Part shown: piece after piece, positions 8,922 to 17,612 of the stretch
How the letters are laid out: the number at the start of each line of letters is the position of its first letter
How positions within the stretch are numbered: position 1 is the first letter of the stretch
Assembly: GCF_019264375.1 (NCBI RefSeq)
Contig: NZ_JAHVAI010000006.1
Span: forward strand, 79,231 to 143,230
DNA: 64,000 bases
DNA from: Sedimentimonas flavescens
Lineage (GTDB): Bacteria > Pseudomonadota > Alphaproteobacteria > Rhodobacterales > Rhodobacteraceae
Direction: 5' to 3'
Notes under the pieces: model-generated
What the model was told of the DNA's origin: nothing
Database searches by the model: none
What the model saw: the letters and a program-made list of their open reading frames with translations, nothing else
Position numbers and translations under genes: made by a program

Positions 8922-10939
8922 CCGACGAACTCCGCCCCGCAGATCTGGAAACCAGCCCCGCCCCGAACCCGATCTGGACCCGCCTGTCCGTGATCTGGCT
9001 GGTGCCGCTGGTGGCGCTTGCGATCACGCTTGGTATCGCCTGGCAATCCTATGCCGACCGCGGCACGCTGATCGAGATCGACTTCGCGGACGCGACGGGC
9101 GTGCGCCCCGGCGAGACCGTGCTGAAATTCCGAGAGGTCGAGGTCGGCCGCGTCGAGACCGTGGGCTTCAGCCGCGATCTCAGCTCGGTCCGTATCGGCG
9201 TTCGGGTGAACAAGGACGTCGCGCATTTCGTCGATAGCGAGGCGCGGTTCTGGCTGGTGCGCCCGCAGGTCTCGGCGCAGGGGATCTCGCGGCTCGACAC
9301 GGTGCTGTCAGGCACTTTCATCGAAGGCTACTGGGATGCCGAAAGCGCAGGGCCGCAGACCGAGTTCCAGGGCCTCGACAAGCCGCCGGTGACGCCCGAC
9401 CCGACGAAGGGCACCTGGGTCGAGTTGCGCGCCGAGGATGCCGGCGGGCTGGCCGAAGGCGCGCCTGTGCTGTTTCGCGGTATCACCGTGGGCCGCATCC
9501 AGAACTTGCGCCTGAACGACGCCGATTCCGGCGTGATCATTGACGCCTTCATCGACGCGCCCCACGACCGGCGCCTGACCACCAACACGCGGTTCTGGGA
9601 TACTTCGGGCATTTCGGTCTCGCTCAGCGCCTCGGGGGTCAGCCTCGACATGCGCTCACTGGCCTCGCTGGTGCAGGGCGGGATCGAGTTCGACACGTTC
9701 ACCACCGGCGGCACCTTCATCCAGAACGGCTTCCCCTTCCGCCTTTATGGAACGTCAGAGGCCGCGCGAACTTCGATCTTCGGGTCGGATCTGGCGGAAC
9801 CCGCGCGCTACACGCTGCTGTTCGACGACGCGATCGAGGGGCTCCAACGCGGCTCCAAGGTGCAATTCCGCGGTGTCGAGGCGGGCGAGGTCACCGATCT
9901 GTCGATCAAGGTGCTGACCGACAGCACCGGCACGCGCTATGCCCAGCAACAGGTCGTCATCGCGCTTTCGCCCGAACGCCTCGGCCTGGCGCGCGGAACC
10001 GAGCGCGATATCGTCAACGAATTCCTCGCGACCGAGGTCGACTCCGGGCTGCGCGCCCGTGTCGCTGGTGTTGGCCTGCTCGGCTCGACGCTGGTGATCG
10101 AACTGACCGACGTGCCCAATGTTCCGCCCGCCGTGATCAACCTGACGGCCCAACCCTATCCCACCCTGCCCACTGCCGAGGCCAAGACGAACGATCTGGC
10201 GGCGTCAGCCGAAGGGGTGTTCCAGCGCATCGAAGCCCTGCCGATCGAAGAACTGATGGCCTCTGCGATCCGGTCGCTCGACAGCATTTCTGCCGTCGCC
10301 GAGAGCGAGGATACCCGCGCCGTTCCGGGCGAGCTTGCGGGCCTGCTGGAGGAACTCCGCGCGCTGGTGGAGCGCCTGAACCAGGGCGGCGCCTCCGAGA
10401 AGGCGATTGCGGCGCTTGACGGGATGACCGAGGCCGCCTCGACCGTGATGAGCGAGTTCGAGGGGCTGGCCGAGACGCTGGCGTCGACCGATGCCGCCGC
10501 GCAGGCGGTGGCCGAGATGCCGCTTGGCGAGATCGGCACCAAGATCGACGGCATTCTGGCCGATATCCGCACCATGCTGGGTTCGGAAGATGCCGAACGC
10601 CTGCCGCGCGCGCTCTCGGATACGCTCGAAGAATCCGCGGCGCTACTGGCAGAGCTGCGCGAAGGCGGCGCGGCAGAGAAGATCAACGGCACGCTCGTGG
10701 CCGCGCAGGATGCTGCGACCGCCATCGAAAGCGCCTCCGAACGCCTGCCCGAGCTGACCGCGAAGCTGGAATCGCTGGTGACCACCGCGGAGCGGCTGGT
10801 GGCGTCTTATGGCGAGCGGTCGGCCTTCAACGCCGAGGTGCTCGACACGATGCGCGAATTGCGCCGCGCGACATCCGCGTTCGGGTCGCTCGCGCGCATG
10901 ATCGAACGCAACCCCCGCGCCTTCATTCTGGGCCGCTGA
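8918..10939 (+). CDS. pqiB: Intermembrane transport protein PqiB (MCE family)
   Basis: The 673-residue protein has a short cytoplasmic start, one membrane helix (about residues 23-45, including WLVPLVALAITLGIAW) and three MlaD/MCE domains at roughly 47-145, 160-260 and 290-400. A long Ala/Glu-rich, helix-forming C-terminal region (about 430-660) follows. MCE hexamer stacks of the PqiB type form a periplasmic tunnel for lipids between the membranes. The helical tail is longer than in E. coli PqiB (about 546 residues in total). It overlaps pqiA2 by four bases and lies 13 bases before pqiC. Confidence 0.93.
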   Translation: MTDELRPADLETSPAPNPIWTRLSVIWLVPLVALAITLGIAWQSYADRGTLIEIDFADATGVRPGETVLKFREVEVGRVETVGFSRDLSSVRIGVRVNKDVAHFVDSEARFWLVRPQVSAQGISRLDTVLSGTFIEGYWDAESAGPQTEFQGLDKPPVTPDPTKGTWVELRAEDAGGLAEGAPVLFRGITVGRIQNLRLNDADSGVIIDAFIDAPHDRRLTTNTRFWDTSGISVSLSASGVSLDMRSLASLVQGGIEFDTFTTGGTFIQNGFPFRLYGTSEAARTSIFGSDLAEPARYTLLFDDAIEGLQRGSKVQFRGVEAGEVTDLSIKVLTDSTGTRYAQQQVVIALSPERLGLARGTERDIVNEFLATEVDSGLRARVAGVGLLGSTLVIELTDVPNVPPAVINLTAQPYPTLPTAEAKTNDLAASAEGVFQRIEALPIEELMASAIRSLDSISAVAESEDTRAVPGELAGLLEELRALVERLNQGGASEKAIAALDGMTEAASTVMSEFEGLAETLASTDAAAQAVAEMPLGEIGTKIDGILADIRTMLGSEDAERLPRALSDTLEESAALLAELREGGAAEKINGTLVAAQDAATAIESASERLPELTAKLESLVTTAERLVASYGERSAFNAEVLDTMRELRRATSAFGSLARMIERNPRAFILGR

Positions 10940-10952
10940 CAGGAGACACAAG

Positions 10953-11519
10953 ATGATCCGCCCGTTCCTGCTAAGCCTTATCTGCGGCCTTGCGCTGACC
11001 GCCTGTTCCGATCCTGCGGCCACCGCGCGCTATGCGATTGCGCCGCAACCCGCCGCGAAAACCCTGCCCAACCGCCTCGGCCAGGCCGAGCTGCGCGAGG
11101 TGTCGCTACCGCAATATGCCGCGGGGCAAGAGATCTCCTATCAGACCGAGGACGGCGCGCTGCGCTCGACCCCGGACAATATCTGGGCCGACGACCCGCC
11201 GCGCGCGGTGACGCTGGCACTGGCGCGGCAGATCTCTGCGGTCTCGGGCGCGACGGTGATCGCCGAGCCCTGGCCGCTCTCGGAAGGGCCGCAACGCCGG
11301 ATCGAGGTGCGGGTCGAGCAGTTCCTTGCGCGGGCCGATGGTGTCGTGCAACTGACCGGGGTCTATTTCGTCACCCCCGCCGGGATTACCAACGGACGCG
11401 ACGTGATGCGCAGCTTCGATGTGACCGTGCCGGTCGCGGAGGGAGGCCCGGCGGCCATCGCGCAGGCGCAATCGGCAGCGGTTGCCGAACTGGCCCGGCG
11501 CATCGCGCAGCTGGATTAA
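10953..11519 (+). CDS. pqiC: PqiC-like outer-membrane-associated lipoprotein
   Basis: The 188-residue protein has a lipoprotein signal with lipobox LTAC (Cys at about residue 17). An ABC-type transport auxiliary lipoprotein (DUF330/PqiC) domain follows: RYAIAPQPA, ALARQISAVSGATVIAEPW and a C-terminal AVAELARRIAQL. PqiC is the outer-membrane end of the Pqi system. It is preceded by an AGGAG ribosome site. The TAA overlaps the convergent flavin-reductase stop by three bases. Confidence 0.85.
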   Translation: MIRPFLLSLICGLALTACSDPAATARYAIAPQPAAKTLPNRLGQAELREVSLPQYAAGQEISYQTEDGALRSTPDNIWADDPPRAVTLALARQISAVSGATVIAEPWPLSEGPQRRIEVRVEQFLARADGVVQLTGVYFVTPAGITNGRDVMRSFDVTVPVAEGGPAAIAQAQSAAVAELARRIAQLD

Positions 11520-12067
11520 TCGAGCGCCGTGATGCGGCCGTAGCCACCGCGGAAGAAGGTCAGTGGCTCGCCCTGACCCACCTGAAAACGGACCACGCGG
11601 CCGATGATGATGGTGTGATCGCCGCCTTCATGGGTGGCCTCGGTCACGCACTCGAACCGCGCCAGCGCGCCGTCCAGCAGCGGCACATCATGTTCGTTGC
11701 GCAGGAAGTCCAGCCCCTCGAACCCATGGCCGCGACGGGTGAAACGATCCGCAAGCGGCGCCTGATCGGCCCGCAGCACATGGATGGCAAAAGCAGGGGC
11801 CGCCGAGAAATGCTGATGTCGCAACGACGAGCGCGCCGCCGACCACAGCACCAGCGCCGGATCGAGCGAGACCGAGGCGAAGCTGTTGACGGTAATCCCC
11901 ACCGGCGTCGTTGATCCCGCCTCGCATGCGGTGATCACGGTCACCCCGGTCGCAAAGCAACCAAGCGCATCGCGCAGCTGACGCGGCTGCGCCGGGTCGG
12001 GCACATGGCCGAGGCCGGATTTCTCGGCCCGCGTCATTGCCGCTTCGATCTCGTCGCTTTCCCGCAT
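11516..12067 (-). CDS. Flavin reductase family protein, candidate co(II)rrin reductase CobR
   Basis: The 183-residue flavin reductase-like (FMN-binding split-barrel) protein carries the motifs LGCFATGVTVIT, GITVNSFASVSLDPALVLW and FAIHVL. I start at 12067 because AGGGGAGA lies just upstream; an in-frame GTG or ATG-like start further upstream has no such site. The gene is 81 bases downstream of cobF on the same strand, at the end of the riboswitch-led cbtB-cbtA-cobF unit. Brucella CobR, which reduces the cobalt of co(II)byrinic acid a,c-diamide before adenosylation, belongs to this fold. No other CobR candidate is in the window. The assignment to B12 is inference; a generic monooxygenase reductase remains possible. 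Confidence 0.75.
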   Translation of the reverse strand: MRESDEIEAAMTRAEKSGLGHVPDPAQPRQLRDALGCFATGVTVITACEAGSTTPVGITVNSFASVSLDPALVLWSAARSSLRHQHFSAAPAFAIHVLRADQAPLADRFTRRGHGFEGLDFLRNEHDVPLLDGALARFECVTEATHEGGDHTIIIGRVVRFQVGQGEPLTFFRGGYGRITALD

Positions 12068-12148
12068 CGCTCTCCCCTTTCCCCCACAGATACGTGCTGG
12101 CGCGCAAAGGGCAACCCTTGGGGCGCTCACAGAGCCATCAAGACCCGG

Positions 12149-12901
12149 TCAAGCGCGCCGCATCAGGTAGATGTCCATGATCCAGCCATGCTCGGCCCGC
12201 GCCTCGGCGCGGGTCCGGACGATCTGCGGGCCGACCTCGGAGAGGGGGCCCGTGCGCAGGATCTGTTCGGACATGCCGACGAAGGCACCCCACCAGATCT
12301 CGACCCCTTCGGGAGCGAGATGGGTGAACGAGCATTCTCCATCGAGCATGACCACGATGGTATCGACGCCCTCGGGCCAGCCGTGATCGCGCAGCTGGCG
12401 GCCCGTGGTGATCTGGACCGGCGCGCCGATCTCATTGAGCGGGATGGCGTGCGCTGCGCACAGCGCCTGAATGGCGGTGATCCCCGGAATGACGCGGGTC
12501 GTGACCGGCATCACACGCGCCAGCCGCTCGGCCAGGCGCAGCGTGCTGTCGTAAAGCGACGGATCGCCCCAGACGAGCAGTGCGACCTTGCCGCTTTCGC
12601 CAACATGGGCGCGGATCTCACCCTGCCAGGCGGCGGCGATGGCGTCGTGCCAGTCGTCCACGCCCTGCCGGTAAGAGGGATTCGCCGCATCGCGCACCGG
12701 CAGCGCGAACTCAACCACCTTTGTCGCGGGATTGGTGATATGCGTTTCGCACATCGACCGGCGCAGCCCGGCCAGATCGGATTTGTCCGCCCCCTTGAGC
12801 GGGATCAGGATCAGCTCGGCCGCGTTCATCGCTTCGATCGCCTGCAGCGTCAGATGCCCGGGGTTTCCGGTGCCAATTCCGATCAGCGTCAGTTCGATCA
12901 T
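12149..12901 (-). CDS. cobF: Precorrin-6A synthase (deacetylating) CobF
   Basis: The 250-residue tetrapyrrole methylase begins LTLIGIGTGNPGHLTLQAIE with the GxGxGxP SAM loop. It includes DPSLYDSTLRLAERL (the second conserved methylase motif) and PGITAIQALCAAHAIPLNEI. CobF methylates C1 and releases the extruded acetyl group from precorrin-5 in the aerobic pathway. The ATG at 12901 follows AAGGAAGA; an open extension upstream lacks such a site and homology. It is downstream of cbtA, separated by a strong hairpin, and away from the other methylases. Confidence 0.93.
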   Translation of the reverse strand: MIELTLIGIGTGNPGHLTLQAIEAMNAAELILIPLKGADKSDLAGLRRSMCETHITNPATKVVEFALPVRDAANPSYRQGVDDWHDAIAAAWQGEIRAHVGESGKVALLVWGDPSLYDSTLRLAERLARVMPVTTRVIPGITAIQALCAAHAIPLNEIGAPVQITTGRQLRDHGWPEGVDTIVVMLDGECSFTHLAPEGVEIWWGAFVGMSEQILRTGPLSEVGPQIVRTRAEARAEHGWIMDIYLMRRA

Positions 12902-12919
12902 CGCGTCTTCCTTACTGGC

Positions 12920-12944
12920 GGGAGGAGCGCGGCGCGCTCCTCCC
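12920..12944. other. Strong inverted repeat between cbtA and cobF
   Basis: An 11-bp perfect stem (GGGAGGAGCGC / GCGCTCCTCCC) with a 3-base loop lies in the 52-base gap before cobF. No T run follows in the minus direction. It may be an attenuating or mRNA-processing hairpin that lets cbtBA be expressed more than cobF. Confidence 0.6.
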
Positions 12945-12953
12945 AGTGTTTCG

Positions 12954-13682
12954 TTACGCCGTCCGGCTGCGCTCCCAGAGCTGCCCGGCAACCCAGCCAA
13001 GCACCGCCCAGACCGCAAGCCCGACCCCGAGCACACGCGCCGAGAACATGGCGCCGACCTCGGGCGGGGCAACGCCGTAATACTCGTCGATCGTGGGCGC
13101 GCCAATGATATGCGGCAGCGCAAGCATGCCCACGGCCAGCGGATATTTCCACGCATGGTGCCCGTAGGCCAGCAGCGCAAGCGCCGTGCCAGTCAGCGCC
13201 ACCGCGCCCCACCACCAGACCTGGCGATCGCCAAGATCGGCGGCCACCGTGCCCGGCAGTTCGGGCGGCAGCCCAAGCGCAGGGGCAAGCTGGAAGCTCA
13301 CGAAGCCCGCGATACCCCAAAGCAACCCCTCGACCGCGCCGACCCGCTTGCCGAGCGTCTCGGCCAGACCGAAGCCCGCCACCAGCAGCCCCGCATAAGA
13401 GACGTAGATCAGGATGGTGAAGAGAACCGTCAGCCCGTTGCGCGTCAGCGCACTCGGATCGGCAGCCTCCGCCCCCTGTACGTGATCGTCGGCCGCCCCG
13501 GCCTCATGCGCGTGATCGGCCGGAGCCTCCAGCGCCGAGCCCGAGAAATGCGTCAGTTCGCCAGTCTCGTAACCTTCACCAAGCAGGATAACCTCCTGCA
13601 CGAAAGCGAAGTGCAGCAGAGCGGCAATCAGCCCTGCTGCACAACCGGCGAACAACGCGCCGGTCAACATTCGTTGGAACAT
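12954..13682 (-). CDS. cbtA: Cobalt transporter subunit CbtA
   Basis: The 242-residue protein has about five to six hydrophobic membrane segments (MLTGALFAGCAAGLIAALL, LTVLFTILIYVSYAGLLVAG, LLWGIAGFVSFQLAPALGLP). His/Asp-containing loops include DHAHEAG and a conserved WWWGAVALTG region. CbtA with CbtB is predicted to import cobalt and is typically under a B12 riboswitch. The chosen ATG at 13682 matches the family start MFxRxL; an in-frame upstream extension would overlap cbtB. It lies 10 bases after cbtB. Confidence 0.88.
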   Translation of the reverse strand: MFQRMLTGALFAGCAAGLIAALLHFAFVQEVILLGEGYETGELTHFSGSALEAPADHAHEAGAADDHVQGAEAADPSALTRNGLTVLFTILIYVSYAGLLVAGFGLAETLGKRVGAVEGLLWGIAGFVSFQLAPALGLPPELPGTVAADLGDRQVWWWGAVALTGTALALLAYGHHAWKYPLAVGMLALPHIIGAPTIDEYYGVAPPEVGAMFSARVLGVGLAVWAVLGWVAGQLWERSRTA

Positions 13683-13692
13683 GCGTGGCGGA

Positions 13693-13857
13693 TCAGTGGC
13701 AGGGGAAGCCGGTCGCGTGACGCATATCGTGGGCGGCATCGTGCAGCGTCGCCGACTGCGCGTGGCCAGCCACGAACATCAGGGCCACGCCCATCACAAC
13801 CATCGCCAGAACCGAAGCCAGACCCGAGGTGGTTTTCACCGAGGAAAGAGTCGTCAT
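13693..13857 (-). CDS. cbtB: Cobalt transporter subunit CbtB
   Basis: The 54-residue protein has one membrane helix (LASVLAMVVMGVALMFVAG) and a C-terminal metal-ligand-rich tail with HDAAHDMRHATGFPCH, characteristic of CbtB. The ATG at 13857 follows GGGAGAT by about six bases. A GTG at 13878 would add seven residues but would fall in the hairpin just upstream. It is the first gene downstream of a cobalamin riboswitch. CbtB is thought to bind or gate cobalt for CbtA. Confidence 0.88.
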   Translation of the reverse strand: MTTLSSVKTTSGLASVLAMVVMGVALMFVAGHAQSATLHDAAHDMRHATGFPCH

Positions 13858-13894
13858 TTCATATCTCCCAGCCGTCACACCCGACGGCGTTAAG

Positions 13895-14105
13895 TTACAC
13901 CTTGCAGGGCCGGTCTCCTGGCTCGCGGGTCACAGTCGGTCCTCGCCTTCCCACCCTTGCAGGCAGTGGCATTCCGAGGACCGCTCTCCGCTGACAGTCG
14001 CGGGGGCGGCTGGGGCTCGGGGCGCCTCGATTGGTCCGCCCGTTCCCCATTCCCGTTTCAGTCCCGATGCTTTGCACCTGATGGGACACCTTGCCCTTCC
14101 ATCTA
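13895..14105 (-). promoter_or_regulatory. Cobalamin riboswitch controlling cbtB-cbtA-cobF
   Basis: On the minus strand the B12 box AGCCAGGAGACCGGCC lies at 13908-13923 and the conserved GCCACTG at 13964-13970. A GC-rich multi-stem core follows upstream, with GCCGCCCCCGCGACTGT and, further 5', GAAACGGGAATGGGG, all in the order of cobalamin riboswitch aptamers. Between the aptamer and cbtB a 6-bp hairpin (13871-13876 with 13883-13888) ends a few bases before the GGGAGAT ribosome site. That position fits a translational expression platform. Outer limits are approximate. Confidence 0.9.
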
Positions 14106-14164
14106 CTCAGCGGCGCCGCAGCCGGTCAAGGACAATCACGGCGCTTCAGGGCCGAATGCGACCC

Positions 14165-14482
14165 TCAGCCCGGAATCCGCGCCAGCGCCTTGGTGCGCAG
14201 CGCGCCAAGCGGGCGCGCATCGGCGAAGTTCCCGTCCGCCGAGGCCGCATACAGCCGCGCGAAGGTGAGCAGGTCGGGCAGGTCCTCTGGCGTCAGATCG
14301 CCAAAGAGGTAGGCCGTCTTGCCCTCGGCGCGGAAGGCCAGGCTCGAGGGGCGCGTGCAGCCCGACATGCATTCGATCCCCTGCACGTCGGCCACAATTC
14401 CGGCCTCGCGCAGCGCTTCCTCCAGCGTTGCGCCGAAACCCGCACGGCCAAGCGCGCAGCTGGTGCAGACCGAGATCCTCAC
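14165..14482 (-). CDS. DUF1636 family Cys-rich protein (small form)
   Basis: This 105-residue protein has an N-terminal CTSC pair, then ECMSGCTRPSSLAF, giving a C-x2-C ... C-x3-C pattern like thioredoxin-like [2Fe-2S] ferredoxins. The C-terminal part is acidic and helical. DUF1636 proteins recur in cobalamin loci, but no biochemical role is established to my knowledge. The GTG start overlaps the cobA stop by four bases, so it is the last gene of the long cob run. A second, longer DUF1636 protein opens the same cluster at 27040-27453. Iron-sulphur or cobalt binding is inference from the cysteines. Confidence 0.8.
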   Translation of the reverse strand: MRISVCTSCALGRAGFGATLEEALREAGIVADVQGIECMSGCTRPSSLAFRAEGKTAYLFGDLTPEDLPDLLTFARLYAASADGNFADARPLGALRTKALARIPG

Positions 14483-15204
14483 GCGGTCACATCCGACAAC
14501 GGGCCATAGAGGATCAGCGCCGGGTGGTCCGAGCGCGCATCGGCCAGTTGCCGCGCCAGATCCGCGACGGTCGTGCGCTGGATGGTTTGTTCCGGATGGC
14601 CCACGGCCTCGGCCAGCATCGCGGGGGTTTCGGGCGCAAGCCCATGCGCCATCAGCCCCTCGGCCAGACGCGGGAAGGTGCGCTTGCCCATGAAGACAAC
14701 CGTCGTCGCCCCGGGATCGGCCAGCGCGGCCCAGTTGATCGATTCGGGCAACCCGCCGGTTACATCGGCGCCGGTCACGAATTGCACCCGCCGCGCGGTC
14801 AGCCGCCGGGTCAGCGGAATGCCCGCCGCTGCCGCCGCCGCACAGGCCGAGGGCACGCCGGGGATGATCTCGCTGCCGATCCCGGCCTCACGTAGGGCGA
14901 CAAGCTCTTCCTCAAGCCGCCCGAACAGCCCCGAATCGCCGGACTTGAGCCGCACCACACGCTTGCCGGCCAGGGCATGCTCGACCAGCAGGGCATTGAC
15001 GTATTCCTGCTTGGCCGAGGGCTTGCCCGCCCGCTTGCCGACCGCGATCAACTCGGCCTGCGGACCGGCATGGCCCAGAACCGGACCCGAAGCGAGGTCA
15101 TCGAACAGCACCACATCGGCGCGTGCCAGCCGATCCACGGCTTTCAGCGTGATCAGATCGGGATCGCCCGGCCCCGAGGAAACGAAAGAGACGAAACCGC
15201 TCAT
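14479..15204 (-). CDS. cobA: Uroporphyrinogen-III C-methyltransferase CobA
   Basis: The 241-residue SUMT has FVSSGPGDPDLITLKAVDRL at the N-terminus (SAM loop GPGDPD), DVVLFDDLAS, VVRLKSGDSGLFGRLEEEL (methylase motif GDxxxFGR) and EIIPGVPSACAAAAAAGIPL. It methylates C2 and C7 of uroporphyrinogen III to give precorrin-2, the entry to B12 and siroheme. There is no CysG-type oxidase/chelatase fusion. It overlaps cobB upstream and DUF1636 downstream by four bases each. Confidence 0.94.
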   Translation of the reverse strand: MSGFVSFVSSGPGDPDLITLKAVDRLARADVVLFDDLASGPVLGHAGPQAELIAVGKRAGKPSAKQEYVNALLVEHALAGKRVVRLKSGDSGLFGRLEEELVALREAGIGSEIIPGVPSACAAAAAAGIPLTRRLTARRVQFVTGADVTGGLPESINWAALADPGATTVVFMGKRTFPRLAEGLMAHGLAPETPAMLAEAVGHPEQTIQRTTVADLARQLADARSDHPALILYGPLSDVTA

Positions 15205-16480
15205 GAACTGGCCTCAGCTATCAGGTGAAAGAAAGTGCCGCTGACGCAGCCGCCGCCCGGCATCTGCCGGAACGATCCGGTCTCGGGGACGGCGGCGCCG
15301 GTGGCATCGACGACCTGCGCCAGCGGCGCATCGGGTTGCGACAGGATCGTCGCATAGTGAAATTCATGGCCCCGCAACGCGGTGCCAGCGGTCAGCGGGC
15401 CAACGGGGGCAGCGAGCCGCGCAAGCCGATAGCCCAGATGCATGCGCCGCTTGGCAAAGGATGTCTCCAGCCCCAAAAGCCCGGCCATCGCGTGGCGCGT
15501 GCCATCCGCGGCAACCAGGCCCGCACCAAGCGCCATATAGCCTCCGCATTCGCCATGAACCGGACGGGTCTGCGCGAAAGCACATAGGCCCGCGCGGAAG
15601 GTCTCGGCGGCAGACAAGCGGCCCGCATGTAGCTCCGGGTAACCTCCGGGCAGCCAGCAGGCATCGGCGCTCGGGTCGGGCGCCTCGTCGGCCAGCGGCG
15701 AGAAGGGCAGGATCGTCGCCCCCTCGGCGCGCCAATCCGCGATCAGATGCGGATAGACAAAGGAAAACGCGGCATCCCTCGCCAGCGCGATCCGCGCCCC
15801 CGCCCCGCGGCGACCGAGATCATCCGATCGAGGTCGCAATGCTCGGCCACGATCCGCCCGGCCTCCGCCAGCAGCTTATCCAGCGCATCGGTTTCTTCGG
15901 CCTGCACAAGGCCCAGATGCCGCTCGGGCAGGGCGATCCCCGCCGCGCGCGGGATGACGCCCAGAACCTCGATCCCGGCCTCTTCCATGCCCGCGCGCAC
16001 CAGTGCCTCATGCCGCGGCGACGCCACCTTGTTCAGCACGACACCCGCCACCTGCACAGCAGGGCGCAGCGTCGCGAAGCCCTTGGCCACTGCCGCCGCC
16101 GATTGCGCCTGCCCCGACACATCGAGCACCAGAACCACCGGCCAGCCCATCAGCGCAGCAATATCGCCGCTCGCCCCCGTCCCGGTCTCGCCGGGTTTGG
16201 CAACGCCATCGAAGAGGCCCATCGCCCCCTCGGCCACGATCAGATCGGCCTCGACCGCAGCCAAAGCCTCCAACTGCCCGCGCCCCATCGCCCAGGCATC
16301 GAGGTTGAACGAGGCCCGCCCCGCAGCGGCCGCATGAAAGGCCGGGTCGATGTAATCCGGCCCGCATTTAAAGGGCTGCACATCCAGCCCGCGTGCGCGC
16401 AGCGCCGCCAACACCCCCAGCGTCAACGTGGTCTTGCCCGAGCCCGAGGCCGGTGCTGAGATGATCAGGCCGGGCGTCAT
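15201..16480 (-). pseudogene. cobB: Cobyrinate a,c-diamide synthase CobB, split by an apparent -1 frameshift
   Basis: Two overlapping frames together spell one CobB. The first (16480 to about 15806) carries the N-terminal ATP-binding domain: ISAPASGSGKTTLTLGVLAA, CGPDYIDPAFH and AEGAMGLFDGV. The second (about 15806 to 15201) carries RIALARDAAFSFVYPHL, then the amidotransferase domain with LPGGYPELHAGRL, nucleophile motif HGECGGYMALG and HEFHYATIL. The switch falls in G-rich sequence at about 15797-15806; adding one G restores VAAGRGARIALARD and a 426-residue protein of normal length. CobB amidates the a and c side chains of hydrogenobyrinate. A base-calling error, a real null mutation or slippage could each explain the break. 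Confidence 0.9.
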
Positions 16481-17265
16481 TCAGGCCCCGTTCCGGGAAA
16501 GCGCGGCTCTGTGCCCACGGGCCGGTAGCGGCGGTCGTAATCGCCCGCGTAAAGGCGACTTTCGTCGAACTCCTCGGCGCCGATCGAACGACCGACAAGG
16601 ATCAGCGCCGTGCGCTCCATCTCCTCGCCAATCGCGGTTTCCAGCGTGCCGAGCGTGGCGCGCACCACGCGCTCATCGGGCCAACTTGCGCGCCAGACGA
16701 CGGCCACGGGGCAGTCGGCGCCGTAATGTGGGGTCAGTTCCTTGACCACCTGAGGCAGCACATGAACCGAGAGGTGAATGGCCAGCACCGCACCGGTGCG
16801 CGCGAAATTCTCCAGCGTCTCCCCCTCGGGCATCGAGGTCGCCCGCCCCGAGGTCCGCGTCAGCACGACCGATTGCACCACGCCGGGCAGTGTAAGCTCG
16901 GCGCAAAGTGTCGCGGCGGCAGCGGAGAAGGAGGGCACGCCCGGCGTCACATCGTAGGGAATGCCAAGCGCGCGCAGGCGGCGCAACTGCTCGCCCATGG
17001 CCGACCAGACCGACAGATCGCCCGAGTGCAACCGCGCGACATCCTTGCCCTCGGCATGGGCGGCGGCGATCTCTTCAATGATCTGGTCAAGCGAAAGCGG
17101 CGCGGTATTCACGATCTTCGCGCCGGGCGGGCAATGCGCCAGAAGCGCCTCGGGGACGAGGCTGCCTGCATAAAGGCAAACCGGGCAGGAGGCGATCAGA
17201 TCGCGCCCGCGCAGGGTGATCAGATCGGCCGCCCCCGGACCCGCCCCGATGAAATGCACCGTCAT
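16477..17265 (-). CDS. cobM: Precorrin-4 C11-methyltransferase CobM
   Basis: The 262-residue methylase starts [20 protein letters not shown] and has [33 protein letters not shown] and [20 protein letters not shown]. These are typical of CobM/CbiF. It methylates C11 of precorrin-4. It overlaps cobE upstream and cobB downstream by four bases each. Confidence 0.95.
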   Translation of the reverse strand: MTVHFIGAGPGAADLITLRGRDLIASCPVCLYAGSLVPEALLAHCPPGAKIVNTAPLSLDQIIEEIAAAHAEGKDVARLHSGDLSVWSAMGEQLRRLRALGIPYDVTPGVPSFSAAAATLCAELTLPGVVQSVVLTRTSGRATSMPEGETLENFARTGAVLAIHLSVHVLPQVVKELTPHYGADCPVAVVWRASWPDERVVRATLGTLETAIGEEMERTALILVGRSIGAEEFDESRLYAGDYDRRYRPVGTEPRFPGTGPE

Positions 17266-17612
17266 TGCGTCTTCCCTTCCGCTACTGCCACGCTTACGCC
17301 GCCTTGGGCCACGCGCTCCATAACCAACCGCGCGCCGGGCCCTGCCGCGACAAGCGCCGCTGCCTCGGCGACCGAGCCGGTGCCGAACAGCGCCTGCACC
17401 CGGTCGGAATGCGAGGGCGTCGCCACCCCCGCCACGTCATGGCCGCTGACCGGCAGCCCAAGCGCCGCCGTCAATTCGGCCAGCCGATCTGCCTTGTGCC
17501 CGATGGTCGCCAGCGCGGCAACCGGGCCTGCGATGGTTTCAGCGGCACGCAGGGCGGCGAGCACGCCTTCGGGCGTGGCGGCACTGTTGAACCCGACCCC
17601 TGCGATTCTCAT
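17262..17612 (-). CDS. cobE: Cobalamin biosynthesis protein CobE (CbiG C-terminal-like)
   Basis: The 116-residue protein starts [20 protein letters not shown] and contains [20 protein letters not shown], the CobE/CbiG-C pattern. CobE is needed in the aerobic pathway, but its exact step is not clear; precorrin binding has been proposed for the family. The ATG at 17612 overlaps the cobL stop by four bases, and its own stop overlaps cobM by four. Confidence 0.88.
   Translation of the reverse strand: MRIAGVGFNSAATPEGVLAALRAAETIAGPVAALATIGHKADRLAELTAALGLPVSGHDVAGVATPSHSDRVQALFGTGSVAEAAALVAAGPGARLVMERVAQGGVSVAVAEGKTQ

Noticed and set aside
13885..14164. A protein-coding gene in the gap before cbtB
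   Set aside because: Open frames exist on both strands but the sequence is explained by conserved cobalamin riboswitch elements.
15743..15839. Programmed frameshifting in cobB
   Set aside because: The G runs are only four and five long, no stimulatory pseudoknot is evident, and cobB is a single continuous frame in the family. A base error or mutation is simpler.
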